Positions 29,200 through 37,358 of a stretch of DNA of 64,000 nucleotides are shown piece by piece. Within the stretch, counting starts at the first letter, position 1. Every line of letters starts with the position of its first letter. A program made the translations under genes and the position numbers. Under the pieces are notes generated by a model. That model was given only the letters and a program-made list of their open reading frames with translations. It was not told where the DNA came from and did no database searches. The DNA is taken from the NCBI RefSeq assembly GCF_002797935.1, contig NZ_PGER01000001.1:4464001-4528000 (forward strand), written 5' to 3'. The DNA comes from Flavobacterium sp. 1. Lineage in GTDB: Bacteria > Bacteroidota > Bacteroidia > Flavobacteriales > Flavobacteriaceae.

Positions 29200-29679
29200 T
29201 TATCTTTCCCAGAAAAAAGGAGGTTCAATGCCTAATGCACGCAAATACACATATCCCTGACCCCGATGATGTATTTCATTATCAATAAAATATAAAACAT
29301 TCTGAATGATTGGAAATTCATATTGACCAAACAATTTAAAGGTTTCGTTAAAATCTTCTATCGTTAATTTCTCCCAATGCTGATTGATTTCAGCGGTAGC
29401 TTCATCCCATTTTTCAAGATATTGCGCTTTGAAAATTAACTTTTCTGCTGCTTCTGTATAAGGCTGAATTTCCCGATTTACAATTCCTTTCAAAGCTGGT
29501 GCAGCAATGGCAAGAAGTTCATCGGCTAATTTCGAAAATGGACGCATTCCGCCAATTGAAAATTCAAAGAAATCTTTTTCAGGAAATAATTCAATTACAC
29601 GGCGTGTCAAGGCGCGATGTCCTTGCCAGTGTTTTAATAAATCTTCGGGAGTAATAACTTGCGCTGCTACTGTTTTCAT
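29200..29679 (-). CDS. DinB family protein
   Basis: A 159-residue four-helix-bundle protein of the DinB/DUF664 family. Three conserved His positions are visible: HWQGHRALTRRV near the N-terminus, and DNEIHHRGQGYVYLRALGIEPPFFWER at the C-terminus. Members bind a divalent metal and include thiol-dependent transferases, but most have no known substrate. Confidence 0.85.
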   Translation of the reverse strand: MKTVAAQVITPEDLLKHWQGHRALTRRVIELFPEKDFFEFSIGGMRPFSKLADELLAIAAPALKGIVNREIQPYTEAAEKLIFKAQYLEKWDEATAEINQHWEKLTIEDFNETFKLFGQYEFPIIQNVLYFIDNEIHHRGQGYVYLRALGIEPPFFWER

Positions 29680-29841
29680 AATTTTAAAGTTTTTAATTTT
29701 TTACTTCTTCAAAATTAGGCAGGGTCGGTGACAACAGTTTGTCAGCAGCTTTTTTTATTTTATAAAATGTCTAAATATATAGTGTATTGGCTATTTTAAT
29801 TTGAAGATGGGTACTAGAATACAGGGTTTTGGGTATAAAAA

Positions 29842-29875
29842 AAACCACTATGAACACAAGGCTCTTAGTGGTTTA
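29842..29875 (-). terminator. Terminator of the membrane protein gene
   Basis: Stem AAACCACTA / TAGTGGTTT, about 20 bases past the stop of the gene at 29896. Confidence 0.65.
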
Positions 29876-29895
29876 GTAATTTTAAATTTTAAAAG

Positions 29896-30417
29896 TTAAT
29901 CTTCGGAGTACATTATTTTGGACAACAGGTATTTTATCAAAAGAGCTGGTCCAAACGAAATAAATATTGGGATTAAAAGTTCAATATTTACAAAAGCATT
30001 CCTGCTGTTAAAATAAAATTGGCAGGCAAAAGGCATTATAATCGCACCAATGGTAAATCCAATCATTGCTGGAATTGCTTTTTTAGGGTGTCCATAGTAG
30101 CCGGCAAAACATGCAAGAACGATAGAAAGCAAAATCATAGAAACGCTATTGCCTCCTAATACGGCGACAGATATGGAAGAAACTATTGCTAAGCCTAAAG
30201 CAATAATGTTTCTGTCATTATAGTCCCTTTTTTCATTCGCTTTAGACAAAAGGTCATACTTGTAACTTCGAATTACATCCATCACTAACTCTTTTGCTGT
30301 TTGCTGTTCAAATCCTAAACAAATCAAATTGTTTTTTTCGAAATCGATATCAAAGGCTCCTGCCTTAATCTTGTTTTTTAAGTCTTGTATCTGACTGTAG
30401 GTTAATTCATTATTCAT
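29896..30417 (-). CDS. Hypothetical membrane protein
   Basis: I chose the ATG at 30417 (MNNELTYSQIQDLKNKIKAG); longer starts at 30438 or 30471 would add a mostly hydrophobic head close to the probable promoter. The 173-residue protein has a soluble helical N-terminus with LGFEQQTAKELVMDVIRSYKYDLL. Four hydrophobic segments follow (IIALGLAIVSSISVAVLGG, SMILLSIVLACFAGYYG, AIPAMIGFTIGAIIMPF, LIPIFISFGPALLIKYLL). No known family recognised. It stands alone and has a terminator. Confidence 0.6.
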   Translation of the reverse strand: MNNELTYSQIQDLKNKIKAGAFDIDFEKNNLICLGFEQQTAKELVMDVIRSYKYDLLSKANEKRDYNDRNIIALGLAIVSSISVAVLGGNSVSMILLSIVLACFAGYYGHPKKAIPAMIGFTIGAIIMPFACQFYFNSRNAFVNIELLIPIFISFGPALLIKYLLSKIMYSED

Positions 30418-30471
30418 ATTTTCTATAATTTGGGGCATGTTAAAAGTATAAAAAAATACATACAATATCAA

Positions 30472-30763
30472 ATTTTTTTTGCTTTTATTCGAGATTTTTG
30501 GAAGGTTTATCGGATTTATTATGTAAAATACTGTTTGTCAATATTTTATATAATTATTTGAATCTGGCGTAAGTTAATTCATTCTAAAATATAGGATGAA
30601 AAAGTAATGATATCATCTTAAGATACATTACTATTTTTAGTAAAACCTAAAAAAAATAGCTGTCTTTAGAATTTAAAAAGCTAAAAAACTAATTGTTTGG
30701 ATTGGATTTTAAAATGCTTTAACCTTATGAATATAATATTAGAAAAATATGATTATTTAAAAT
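30472..30763. other. Gene-free AT-rich stretch
   Basis: No ORF, RNA or repeat that I can support; it lies between the membrane-protein gene and the 3' end of the PfkB kinase gene, both on the minus strand. Confidence 0.5.
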
Positions 30764-31696
30764 TTATTTATCTTTCAGCCAATCAAATAATCGCTGAGCG
30801 TCAGTGCCTTTAAATAATTGTGTTCCTTCGTTCATTGTTGCAGCTGATCCACAGGCAACACCCCAACGGATTACTTCTTTCAGGCTTTTGTTTTGCGAAA
30901 GCGCCCATACCATTCCGCCAACCATGCTGTCTCCAGCGCCAACAGTACTTTTCTTGGCTACATTTGGCGCAGGAACAAATTCATAATTGTCCTTGGTTAC
31001 CAAAACCGCTCCTTGAGGACCTAGAGAGACAACTACAATTTCGGCTCCTCCTTTGGAAATGATTTGCTTGGCAGCTTCGTTTACCTCTTCCATCTCCAGT
31101 CTTTCGACACCGATTAGTTTGGCTAATTCACCAACATTTGGCTTGATGAGGTAAGCTCCAGTTTCGAGAACTTTTTTCAAGGCCTCTCCAGAGGTGTCCA
31201 CTATTAATTTTGCACCAGATTGTTTTGCTATTAGGGCTATTTTTTGATAAAAATCGGCAGATAAACCTTCATTTAAACTGCCGCTGGCAACAATAAATCT
31301 TGATTTTAAGTTAGTAACGGCATTAAGAACAGCTTTTTCTTCTTCGGCAGTGATTTCTCCGCCAGTAAATCCAAAACGGTATTGCGAATTAGTATTGTCA
31401 TCTACAGCAACAAAACTCTCTCTTGTCCAAGTTTGGATGGGAATAGCCTGAAAGGGGATAGATTCTTTGAAAATTAATTCTTCCAGCATTTTTCCTAATG
31501 GTCCCCCTGACGTGAAGATTGCTAAAGAAGTCCCTCCCAAACGTGAAATAGCTTTTGACACATTGATTCCTCCGCCTCCAGCATCAAAACGAGGTGATGA
31601 ACAGCGGATTTTTTGTTCGGCAGCTAAACCTTTAAAATGTGTGCTTTTGTCCAAGGCCGGATTGACGGTAAGGGTAATAATATCGTATGTATTCAT
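30764..31696 (-). CDS. PfkB-family hexose-phosphate kinase (1-phosphofructokinase / LacC / Pfk-2 type)
   Basis: The start is set at the ATG at 31696 (MNTYDIITLTVNPALDKSTHF), because NPALD is the conserved beginning of the family. The 310-residue protein has the sugar-binding GGGGINVSKAISRLGG and the anion-hole motif VGAGDSMVGG with the catalytic Asp. It phosphorylates a sugar phosphate using ATP; fructose-6-P, fructose-1-P and tagatose-6-P cannot be told apart here. It is divergent from thiL. Confidence 0.85.
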   Translation of the reverse strand: MNTYDIITLTVNPALDKSTHFKGLAAEQKIRCSSPRFDAGGGGINVSKAISRLGGTSLAIFTSGGPLGKMLEELIFKESIPFQAIPIQTWTRESFVAVDDNTNSQYRFGFTGGEITAEEEKAVLNAVTNLKSRFIVASGSLNEGLSADFYQKIALIAKQSGAKLIVDTSGEALKKVLETGAYLIKPNVGELAKLIGVERLEMEEVNEAAKQIISKGGAEIVVVSLGPQGAVLVTKDNYEFVPAPNVAKKSTVGAGDSMVGGMVWALSQNKSLKEVIRWGVACGSAATMNEGTQLFKGTDAQRLFDWLKDK

Positions 31697-31773
31697 TTTT
31701 ATGATGTTTTTGATTAATAAAGATGCGAAAAAAATCATAAAGAACCATTCAAATAAGCGCGATTATTTCTTTG

Positions 31774-31781
31774 TATATTTG
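31774..31781 (+). promoter_or_regulatory. Probable -7 element of thiL
   Basis: TATATTTG, followed by CAG, 70 bases before the chosen ATG. No good TTG at -33 is seen, so it is weakly supported. Confidence 0.45.
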
Positions 31782-31850
31782 CAGTCTCAAAAAAATGTAA
31801 AATCAATAATAATAATGAATGAAGCGATTGCTTTGTTCTTCTCAATAATC

Positions 31851-32897
31851 ATGATTGAAGATAAAAACCCGCAACGCACCAGTATAGCTCAACTAGGAGA
31901 ATTTGGTCTGATAGACCATTTAACAAAAAACTTCGAAATCACTCAGACTTCTACACTAAAAGGAATTGGAGACGATGCAGCCGTGCTGGATTTTAAAGAT
32001 AAGAAAGTAGTTATTTCAACCGATTTATTGATTGAAGGCGTGCATTTTGACTTGGCCTATGTACCCTTAAAACATTTAGGATACAAATCGGTAGTTGTCA
32101 ATGTATCTGATATTTGTGCGATGAACGCGAGACCAACACAAATTACAGTTTCTATTGCGGTATCTAATCGTTTTCCATTGGAAGCTTTGGAAGAATTGTA
32201 TGAAGGAATCGAACGTGCAGCGCAGGAGTATAAAGTTGATGTAATAGGAGGAGATACTACTTCTTCTCAAAAAGGATTAATTATTAGCATCACTGCTCTT
32301 GGTGAAGCCGATGAAAATGAAATCGTATATAGAAACGGAGCAAAACAAAGCGATTTGTTGGTAGTAACTGGAGATATTGGTGCCGCTTATATGGGATTGC
32401 AGGTATTGGAAAGAGAGAAACAGGTTTTTCAGGTAAATCCAAATTCTCAACCCGATTTAGACGCTTATACCTATTTGATTGAACGGCAATTAAAACCTGA
32501 AGCGCGTAAAGATGTGCGTACCTTATTGCATGCATTAGAAATAAAACCAACGTCAATGATTGATATATCCGATGGATTATCTTCGGAGATTATGCATTTG
32601 TGCAAACAATCTGGTGTAGGCTGTAACTTGTATGAAGATAAACTGCCAATTGACCCTCAATTTATTAATGTTTGCGAAGAGTTTAATATTGACAGTACTA
32701 CTGTAGCCATCAATGGAGGAGAAGATTATGAATTGCTCTTTACTATTGCAATGGAAGATTTTGACAAAATAAAAGGAAATCCTAACTTTAGCATAATTGG
32801 TCACATGACTCAGGAAAGCGAAGGTATACATTTGGTCACCCGCGCCAATACCAGAATACCTTTAAAAGCTAGAGGCTGGGATGCTATAAGAGAATAA
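31851..32897 (+). CDS. thiL: Thiamine-monophosphate kinase
   Basis: The ORF is open from 31467, but the upstream part overlaps the divergent kinase gene. The ATG at 31851 (MIEDKNPQRTSIAQLGEFGL) gives the usual 348 residues. AIR-synthase-like blocks are present: GIGDDAAVLDF, ISTDLLIEGVHFDL, VNVSDICAMNARP, GGDTTSS, DISDGLSSEIMH and GGEDYELLFT. It phosphorylates thiamine monophosphate to thiamine pyrophosphate. No TPP riboswitch is visible upstream. Confidence 0.93.
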   Translation: MIEDKNPQRTSIAQLGEFGLIDHLTKNFEITQTSTLKGIGDDAAVLDFKDKKVVISTDLLIEGVHFDLAYVPLKHLGYKSVVVNVSDICAMNARPTQITVSIAVSNRFPLEALEELYEGIERAAQEYKVDVIGGDTTSSQKGLIISITALGEADENEIVYRNGAKQSDLLVVTGDIGAAYMGLQVLEREKQVFQVNPNSQPDLDAYTYLIERQLKPEARKDVRTLLHALEIKPTSMIDISDGLSSEIMHLCKQSGVGCNLYEDKLPIDPQFINVCEEFNIDSTTVAINGGEDYELLFTIAMEDFDKIKGNPNFSIIGHMTQESEGIHLVTRANTRIPLKARGWDAIRE

Positions 32898-32942
32898 AAG
32901 GATTTAGAGCGTATATATCTTTATCTACAGTTAAAAACATAT

Positions 32943-32975
32943 AAAAAGCGCACCGAAAGGTGTCGCTTTTTGGTT
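32943..32975. terminator. Terminator between thiL and the response-regulator gene
   Basis: Stem AAAAAGCGCACC / GGTGTCGCTTTTT lies between two convergent genes. Confidence 0.75.
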
Positions 32976-32992
32976 TTTATTTTTGAAAGTGT

Positions 32993-33688
32993 TTATAAAA
33001 TAATTCCTCTCATCTTTGCTTCCTTAATTAAATCAACATCGCTTCCATCTTCAATTTTAAATAATTGCTTAAGATTGACTTTTCGCTGTTCAATAGCAAG
33101 TAATGAAATAGGGATGTATTGAGTAATATCTTTAGTTTTTGTTCCTTTAGAAATGTGGAATAAAATTAATTTGTCAAATTGGTCAATTCCTTCGATATCT
33201 TTATTATTTTGATTGGCCATTTTAATTACAGAATGGCTGTAATAAATTTCATCTTTTAATACTATATCAAAACCAAAAAGTAATTCATCAAAGGTTAAGT
33301 CATTTTTAATAACTAGTCCTGCGGGATTTATAGTGTCGATTATGTTTTTTATTTTGAGTAGCTCAGTGTACATGGTTAGCAAAATAATTTTGCAGTCGGG
33401 CATGTATTCCATAATTAATTTGGCCAAATCTTCACCAGAATGAATTCCTTTTTCTTCATATACAGGCATACTGATATCTAAAAAAGCAACGTCAAAGGGT
33501 GGTATTTCTGGATTTGTAATGATGTTATAACCAGTCATGCAGTCCTTTCCCTGAGTAAATGAATATTCATAGAATTCAGGTTTATAACGGGTTATAGCAT
33601 TTTTATATCCGTCAATTATAAAGGGATGATCGTCTACAATTAAAATGTTCTTTTTAATTAGTTTTTGTGCCTTTGAATCGATTGTCAT
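32993..33688 (-). CDS. Response regulator (NarL/FixJ-like, Bacteroidota type)
   Basis: The 231-residue protein has an N-terminal receiver domain with acidic pocket VDDHP, phosphoacceptor FLDISMP, the switch Thr in LLTMY and the Lys in LVIKND. The C-terminal DNA-binding region (FDKLILFHISKGTKTKDITQYIP) is a divergent LuxR-type HTH. Its ATG overlaps the stop of the kinase gene (TAATG), so the two are translationally coupled and form a cognate pair. Confidence 0.85.
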   Translation of the reverse strand: MTIDSKAQKLIKKNILIVDDHPFIIDGYKNAITRYKPEFYEYSFTQGKDCMTGYNIITNPEIPPFDVAFLDISMPVYEEKGIHSGEDLAKLIMEYMPDCKIILLTMYTELLKIKNIIDTINPAGLVIKNDLTFDELLFGFDIVLKDEIYYSHSVIKMANQNNKDIEGIDQFDKLILFHISKGTKTKDITQYIPISLLAIEQRKVNLKQLFKIEDGSDVDLIKEAKMRGIIL

Positions 33689-35733
33689 TATGCAATAGTT
33701 TTTTGAGTTTCTTTGATTGGAATTATTATCGTTATAGAAGTTCCTTCGTCTTTTTTTGATTTTATTTCGAGGGTTCCTTCACATTCTATAGTTCTCGTTT
33801 TTATATTTTGGAGACCTATTCCTTTTTTGGCGCGATTTGTGTTAAATCCTAAGCCATCGTCACTAATTTTTAAAACTAAATTATCATTTTGTTTTCTGAA
33901 TTCTACCTTTATCTTTGTCGCATTAGCATATTTGTTACAATTTTGAAGCGATTCTTGAAGGATGCGGTATAAATTAATTTTTATAATATTGTCAATAGAA
34001 TCCCATTTTATAGCTGGATCTATATGAGCAAGAAATTTTGTTGAAAATGTTTTCTTTTGTTCTTCAAATAAGTTAGTTACTATTGCAACGAAGTTATTAA
34101 TTAATTCTGATTTTTCTCTATTCAGATTATGAGATATTTCGCGAATATCTTGTTCAATATTTTTTAGTTCGGTTAAATAATTTAACCGCAGTTCGATTCC
34201 AGAGTCATCTTTAATTTTATTTAAACCATCCAAATTGATTCGGACGCCGAACATTCTGCCAAGAACTCCATCGTGTAATTCTCTCGCTACTCGTTTTTTT
34301 TCTTTAATGCTATTGATTTCGATAGCATTTTGCTGATTAATTAACAGATTATATATTTCGGCATTGGCCTGTTGCTGTTGCTGTTTGAATAATAATTCTC
34401 TTTGTCTAACTTTTTGATTATTAATTATGTACAGTAGTAGTGCTAAGATGATAAAAGCTCCAAAAAACAACAAAAGTTTTTTGTTTTGACCTTCGAGGTT
34501 GGTATTTTCTACTTTAATTTCATCAGTTTCATACTCTATACGCGAGAATTTTTCGCCAATTTTTCGTTCTGCTTTTTGCAGGCGGTCATTAATTAGGATA
34601 TATTCTTTAGAGTATTTTGACGCATTTTTTGGATCTACAGTTCCCATTTGTTTGAGGGATTCCAGTATGCTTCTCAATCTAAAGGTACTGCGTGATATAG
34701 CCAGTGCTTGTTGTGCATATTGAATTGCTTTTAAAGTGTCATTCCGAAACGCGTAGTATTCTGATAAATGTGTTTTATTGATTATTACTCCCGCAGTAAG
34801 ATGTAAACTATCCCTTATTTTTAGTGCTTTATAAAAAAGATTAGGGAGTTCTTTCGTATCTCTAAGCTTAAATTTAGCATAAGCCAAATTATCTAATAAC
34901 ATAGCATATAAGGACGGCTTTTCTACAAACAGGTTCTCTTGTTTTAACCCTTCTTCAAAATAATTTTTGGCTTGTCTGTAATTTTTTAAGTTTAAATATA
35001 CATACCCCATATTGTTTAAGGAAGTTGCCTTGGATTGAAATTCTGCAGGTATGGTTTTGTCATCTAAACTAACCAAAGCTTTATTGTGAAATTCTAAGGC
35101 TTTACTGTATTCTTCCCTTTCATTGTATAAAATTCCTAAAAGATTATAAGTCTGATATAATAAATCGTTAGCTTTTATTTGTTTTATAATCCGCAAAGCT
35201 TTAAAAAGAGTAATTTCACTATCGAAGTAATCATTTTCAGTATATCTCAAGTTAGCTTTACTAATTCTTGTTTTAGCAATATTATAATTATCATTGAGTT
35301 TGAGATACAATTTTTCTGCTTTATAATAGCAATAAAAGGCACTGTCTGAGATGGATTTTTTTACATAGTAGTCTCCTAAATAAGTATAAGCCTTGGCAGT
35401 ATTTACGGTATCATGACTGTTACTTGAACGTCCTAAAATAAGTTGAGAAGTTTCAAAATATCTTTTCCAGTCATTCATATTATAATAGCGGTTGGCTATC
35501 TTGAAAAGGTTGACTTTATTAATCGAATCATCTTTCTGGTTAATTATGATTTCAAAAGCTTTACGATTGTATTTTTGTTTGAGCTCTTTTGATACGCTAT
35601 TATCATTTGCTAGAGATAGATACGTGCTTAGACTATCTTCAGGCGACATAATATTTTTTTCGGATTTATTTTTATTAGTGCAACCTATAAAAATAGCTAA
35701 AAAAAAGAACAATATGTAGTAGTTTTTTTTCAA
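33688..35733 (-). CDS. TPR-containing sensor histidine kinase (HisKA_3), lipoprotein-like N-terminus
   Basis: I start it at TTG 35733. That gives a short Lys-rich N-terminus, a hydrophobic run (YYILFFFLAIFIG) and a lipobox-like GCTNK. The longer frame to 35793 would begin inside the terminator hairpin of the upstream gene. The 681-residue product has tetratricopeptide repeats over residues about 80-390, one membrane segment (LLLFFGAFIILALLLYII), a coiled coil, HisKA_3 with RELHDG (His487) and HATPase_c (LQESLQNCNKYANA, SDDGLGF, GIGLQNI). TPRs outside the membrane suggest a protein or peptide signal. It is coupled to the response regulator. Confidence 0.85.
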   Translation of the reverse strand: MKKNYYILFFFLAIFIGCTNKNKSEKNIMSPEDSLSTYLSLANDNSVSKELKQKYNRKAFEIIINQKDDSINKVNLFKIANRYYNMNDWKRYFETSQLILGRSSNSHDTVNTAKAYTYLGDYYVKKSISDSAFYCYYKAEKLYLKLNDNYNIAKTRISKANLRYTENDYFDSEITLFKALRIIKQIKANDLLYQTYNLLGILYNEREEYSKALEFHNKALVSLDDKTIPAEFQSKATSLNNMGYVYLNLKNYRQAKNYFEEGLKQENLFVEKPSLYAMLLDNLAYAKFKLRDTKELPNLFYKALKIRDSLHLTAGVIINKTHLSEYYAFRNDTLKAIQYAQQALAISRSTFRLRSILESLKQMGTVDPKNASKYSKEYILINDRLQKAERKIGEKFSRIEYETDEIKVENTNLEGQNKKLLLFFGAFIILALLLYIINNQKVRQRELLFKQQQQQANAEIYNLLINQQNAIEINSIKEKKRVARELHDGVLGRMFGVRINLDGLNKIKDDSGIELRLNYLTELKNIEQDIREISHNLNREKSELINNFVAIVTNLFEEQKKTFSTKFLAHIDPAIKWDSIDNIIKINLYRILQESLQNCNKYANATKIKVEFRKQNDNLVLKISDDGLGFNTNRAKKGIGLQNIKTRTIECEGTLEIKSKKDEGTSITIIIPIKETQKTIA

Positions 35734-35777
35734 TTTCGAATTTTGGATCGTATCAAAAATACTAAATCTTTTTATAT

Positions 35778-35815
35778 AAAAAAAGGCTGTCAATTTTTTG
35801 ACAGCCTTTTTTTAT
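35778..35815 (-). terminator. Terminator downstream of the secreted repeat-protein gene
   Basis: Perfect stem AAAAAGGCTGTCAA / TTGACAGCCTTTTT with T-run on the minus strand, 12 bases past the stop of the gene at 35827. It separates that gene from the kinase gene, about 45 bases further on. Confidence 0.9.
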
Positions 35816-35826
35816 ATTTTGGGTTT

Positions 35827-36075
35827 TTAGTCTACTTTTCTGTTATCCCCAGTTGACTGTCCGCCATTTCCGTCAATTTCAACAATTTGATTTTTAAAAG
35901 AGCCTCCGTTATAATCTACTTTTCTGTTATCTCCAGTTGATTGTCCGCCATTTCCATCGATAGATGTGATTACTGTATTATCAGTAACTGATGTTGTTGA
36001 ATTGTTTGGAGAGGCGAATGAAGTTGATACTAATACTAATGCAAATAATCCGATTGTTAAGATAGCTTTTTTCAT
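35827..36075 (-). CDS. Small secreted protein with a duplicated 16-residue motif
   Basis: The 82-residue protein has a Sec signal peptide (MKKAILTIGLFALVLVSTSFA). The motif IDGNGGQSTGDNRKVD occurs twice, identical in protein, 28 residues apart, the second copy at the very C-terminus. The DNA copies (from 35831 and 35915) differ at a few bases, so the protein sequence looks conserved by selection. I recognise no family. It lies between a LytTR regulator gene and a histidine kinase/regulator pair on the same strand, and ends at a strong terminator. A secreted signal or surface role is possible but not shown. Confidence 0.7.
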   Translation of the reverse strand: MKKAILTIGLFALVLVSTSFASPNNSTTSVTDNTVITSIDGNGGQSTGDNRKVDYNGGSFKNQIVEIDGNGGQSTGDNRKVD

Positions 36076-36248
36076 GATTTCTAGGCTTTATGTTGTTGTT
36101 ATTTTTTACGTTTTTGATTCCGTTTGCGTTGGAATTCTTTAGTAAAACTAAACAGTAAGCCTCAATAAACAATTTAAAAACAGCTGTTTATGGTAAATGG
36201 AGTTCGTCTGATAGTGAATGAATAGCAATTTGGAGTGAATGGCTATTT

Positions 36249-37058
36249 TTAAGTTTCAATGTAATTTTCATTGGCAAATTCGCTTATAATAAAGTCGATA
36301 TTTGTTTTATAAGATTTAGAAAAAGGCAGTTTTATAGTGGTCTTTTTAATGTAGCATAAAGAGTTTCCGGTGTGAATTCTAGAAATATAATTTCGGTTTA
36401 CAATGTAGCTATTGTGTATTCTTATAAATGGATTGGACAAAACTGATTCAAAATGTTTCAGAGTTTTGAATGCTGTTATCATTTCACCATTTTTCAAATG
36501 AATATCTGTTGAGTTATTATCAGCTTGGAAATAGCAAATTTCGTCAGAATCAATATAGCGGTAATCACCATACGATTTGACGCATAGGATAAATGATTTT
36601 TTATTGTTTCTTGATTCAATCTTTTCCAGATTTTGTTTTTCTTTAGAATTTGGATTTTGAACAAGAACTATTTCATCTTCTATATTTATTTTGTTCAATT
36701 TATGAATCAATTTTACAAAATCGATTACTAATAATGGTTTTAATAAATAATCTACAACTTCATATTTAATACAGTCGAAAGCAAAATCTTTTTTCTTGGT
36801 TGTAATAACAATTTTTGGTAATTCTTTCAGATACATTAATAACCCGTTTATTAATTGTAAGGATAGATTACTGTTTTTGTCACTAGGATCTATTTCCAAA
36901 AATATGAGCCTTGGCATGTGTTCTAAAATTAGATTCACGCCATCTGCATAATTATCAGTGGAGCCAAGAAAGTTTAATTCTGAAAATTCGCTGGCCATTG
37001 CCTTTGTTTTCAAAACACTCTCAGGATCATCGTCAATAATGATGTAGGTATAATTCAT
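36249..37058 (-). CDS. LytTR-family response regulator with Glu at the phosphoacceptor position
   Basis: The 269-residue protein has a receiver domain (residues 1-115: IIIDDDPES acidic pocket, LIFLEIDP in place of LIFLDI, DYLLKPL with the Lys) and a C-terminal LytTR DNA-binding domain (residues about 160-262: DSDEICYFQADNNSTDIHLKNG, FIRIHNSYIVNRNYI). Glu55 in place of Asp suggests the receiver is not phosphorylated in the usual way, or is locked in an active-like form. LytTR regulators typically bind direct repeats upstream of their targets; the secreted-protein gene is 170 bases downstream on the same strand. Confidence 0.85.
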   Translation of the reverse strand: MNYTYIIIDDDPESVLKTKAMASEFSELNFLGSTDNYADGVNLILEHMPRLIFLEIDPSDKNSNLSLQLINGLLMYLKELPKIVITTKKKDFAFDCIKYEVVDYLLKPLLVIDFVKLIHKLNKINIEDEIVLVQNPNSKEKQNLEKIESRNNKKSFILCVKSYGDYRYIDSDEICYFQADNNSTDIHLKNGEMITAFKTLKHFESVLSNPFIRIHNSYIVNRNYISRIHTGNSLCYIKKTTIKLPFSKSYKTNIDFIISEFANENYIET

Positions 37059-37304
37059 TTTTTTGGGACTTAATTTTAATATTGTATTTTAATTCTTTTT
37101 TATAAAGTTTTTATTTAAAAATAGAAGTTTCAAAAGAATAATCTAGTTTCAAAAAAAGCTAATTTTAGCAAATAAAAAAATAAAAACACTCAAAGTTATG
37201 TTTTTTTATTATAAATAAATCAAAAGGGGTTATAAAAATTCAATGGTATTTTACTGAAAATTAAACATATACGCTAATATTTGTATGTATTTTTTGATTC
37301 AAAG
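37059..37304. other. Gene-free stretch between the LytTR gene and glyS
   Basis: AT-rich (long A/T runs), with no ORF or hairpin I can support; presumably the promoter region of the LytTR gene. Confidence 0.5.
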
Positions 37305-37333
37305 CAAAAAAAATGCCTCTCAGTTGAGAAGCA
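37305..37333 (-). terminator. Terminator of glyS
   Basis: Minus-strand TGCTTCTCA / TGAGAGGCA stem (one mismatch, 2-base loop) followed by T8, 26 bases past the stop. Confidence 0.75.
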
Positions 37334-37358
37334 CTTTAAATAGGTTGTAATGTTATGA

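Noticed and set aside
31467..31850. N-terminal extension of thiL
   Set aside because: It overlaps the divergent kinase gene antisense and precedes the probable promoter; the family length is met from 31851.
31782..31850. TPP riboswitch before thiL
   Set aside because: The leader is too short and has no CUGAGA-type conserved core.
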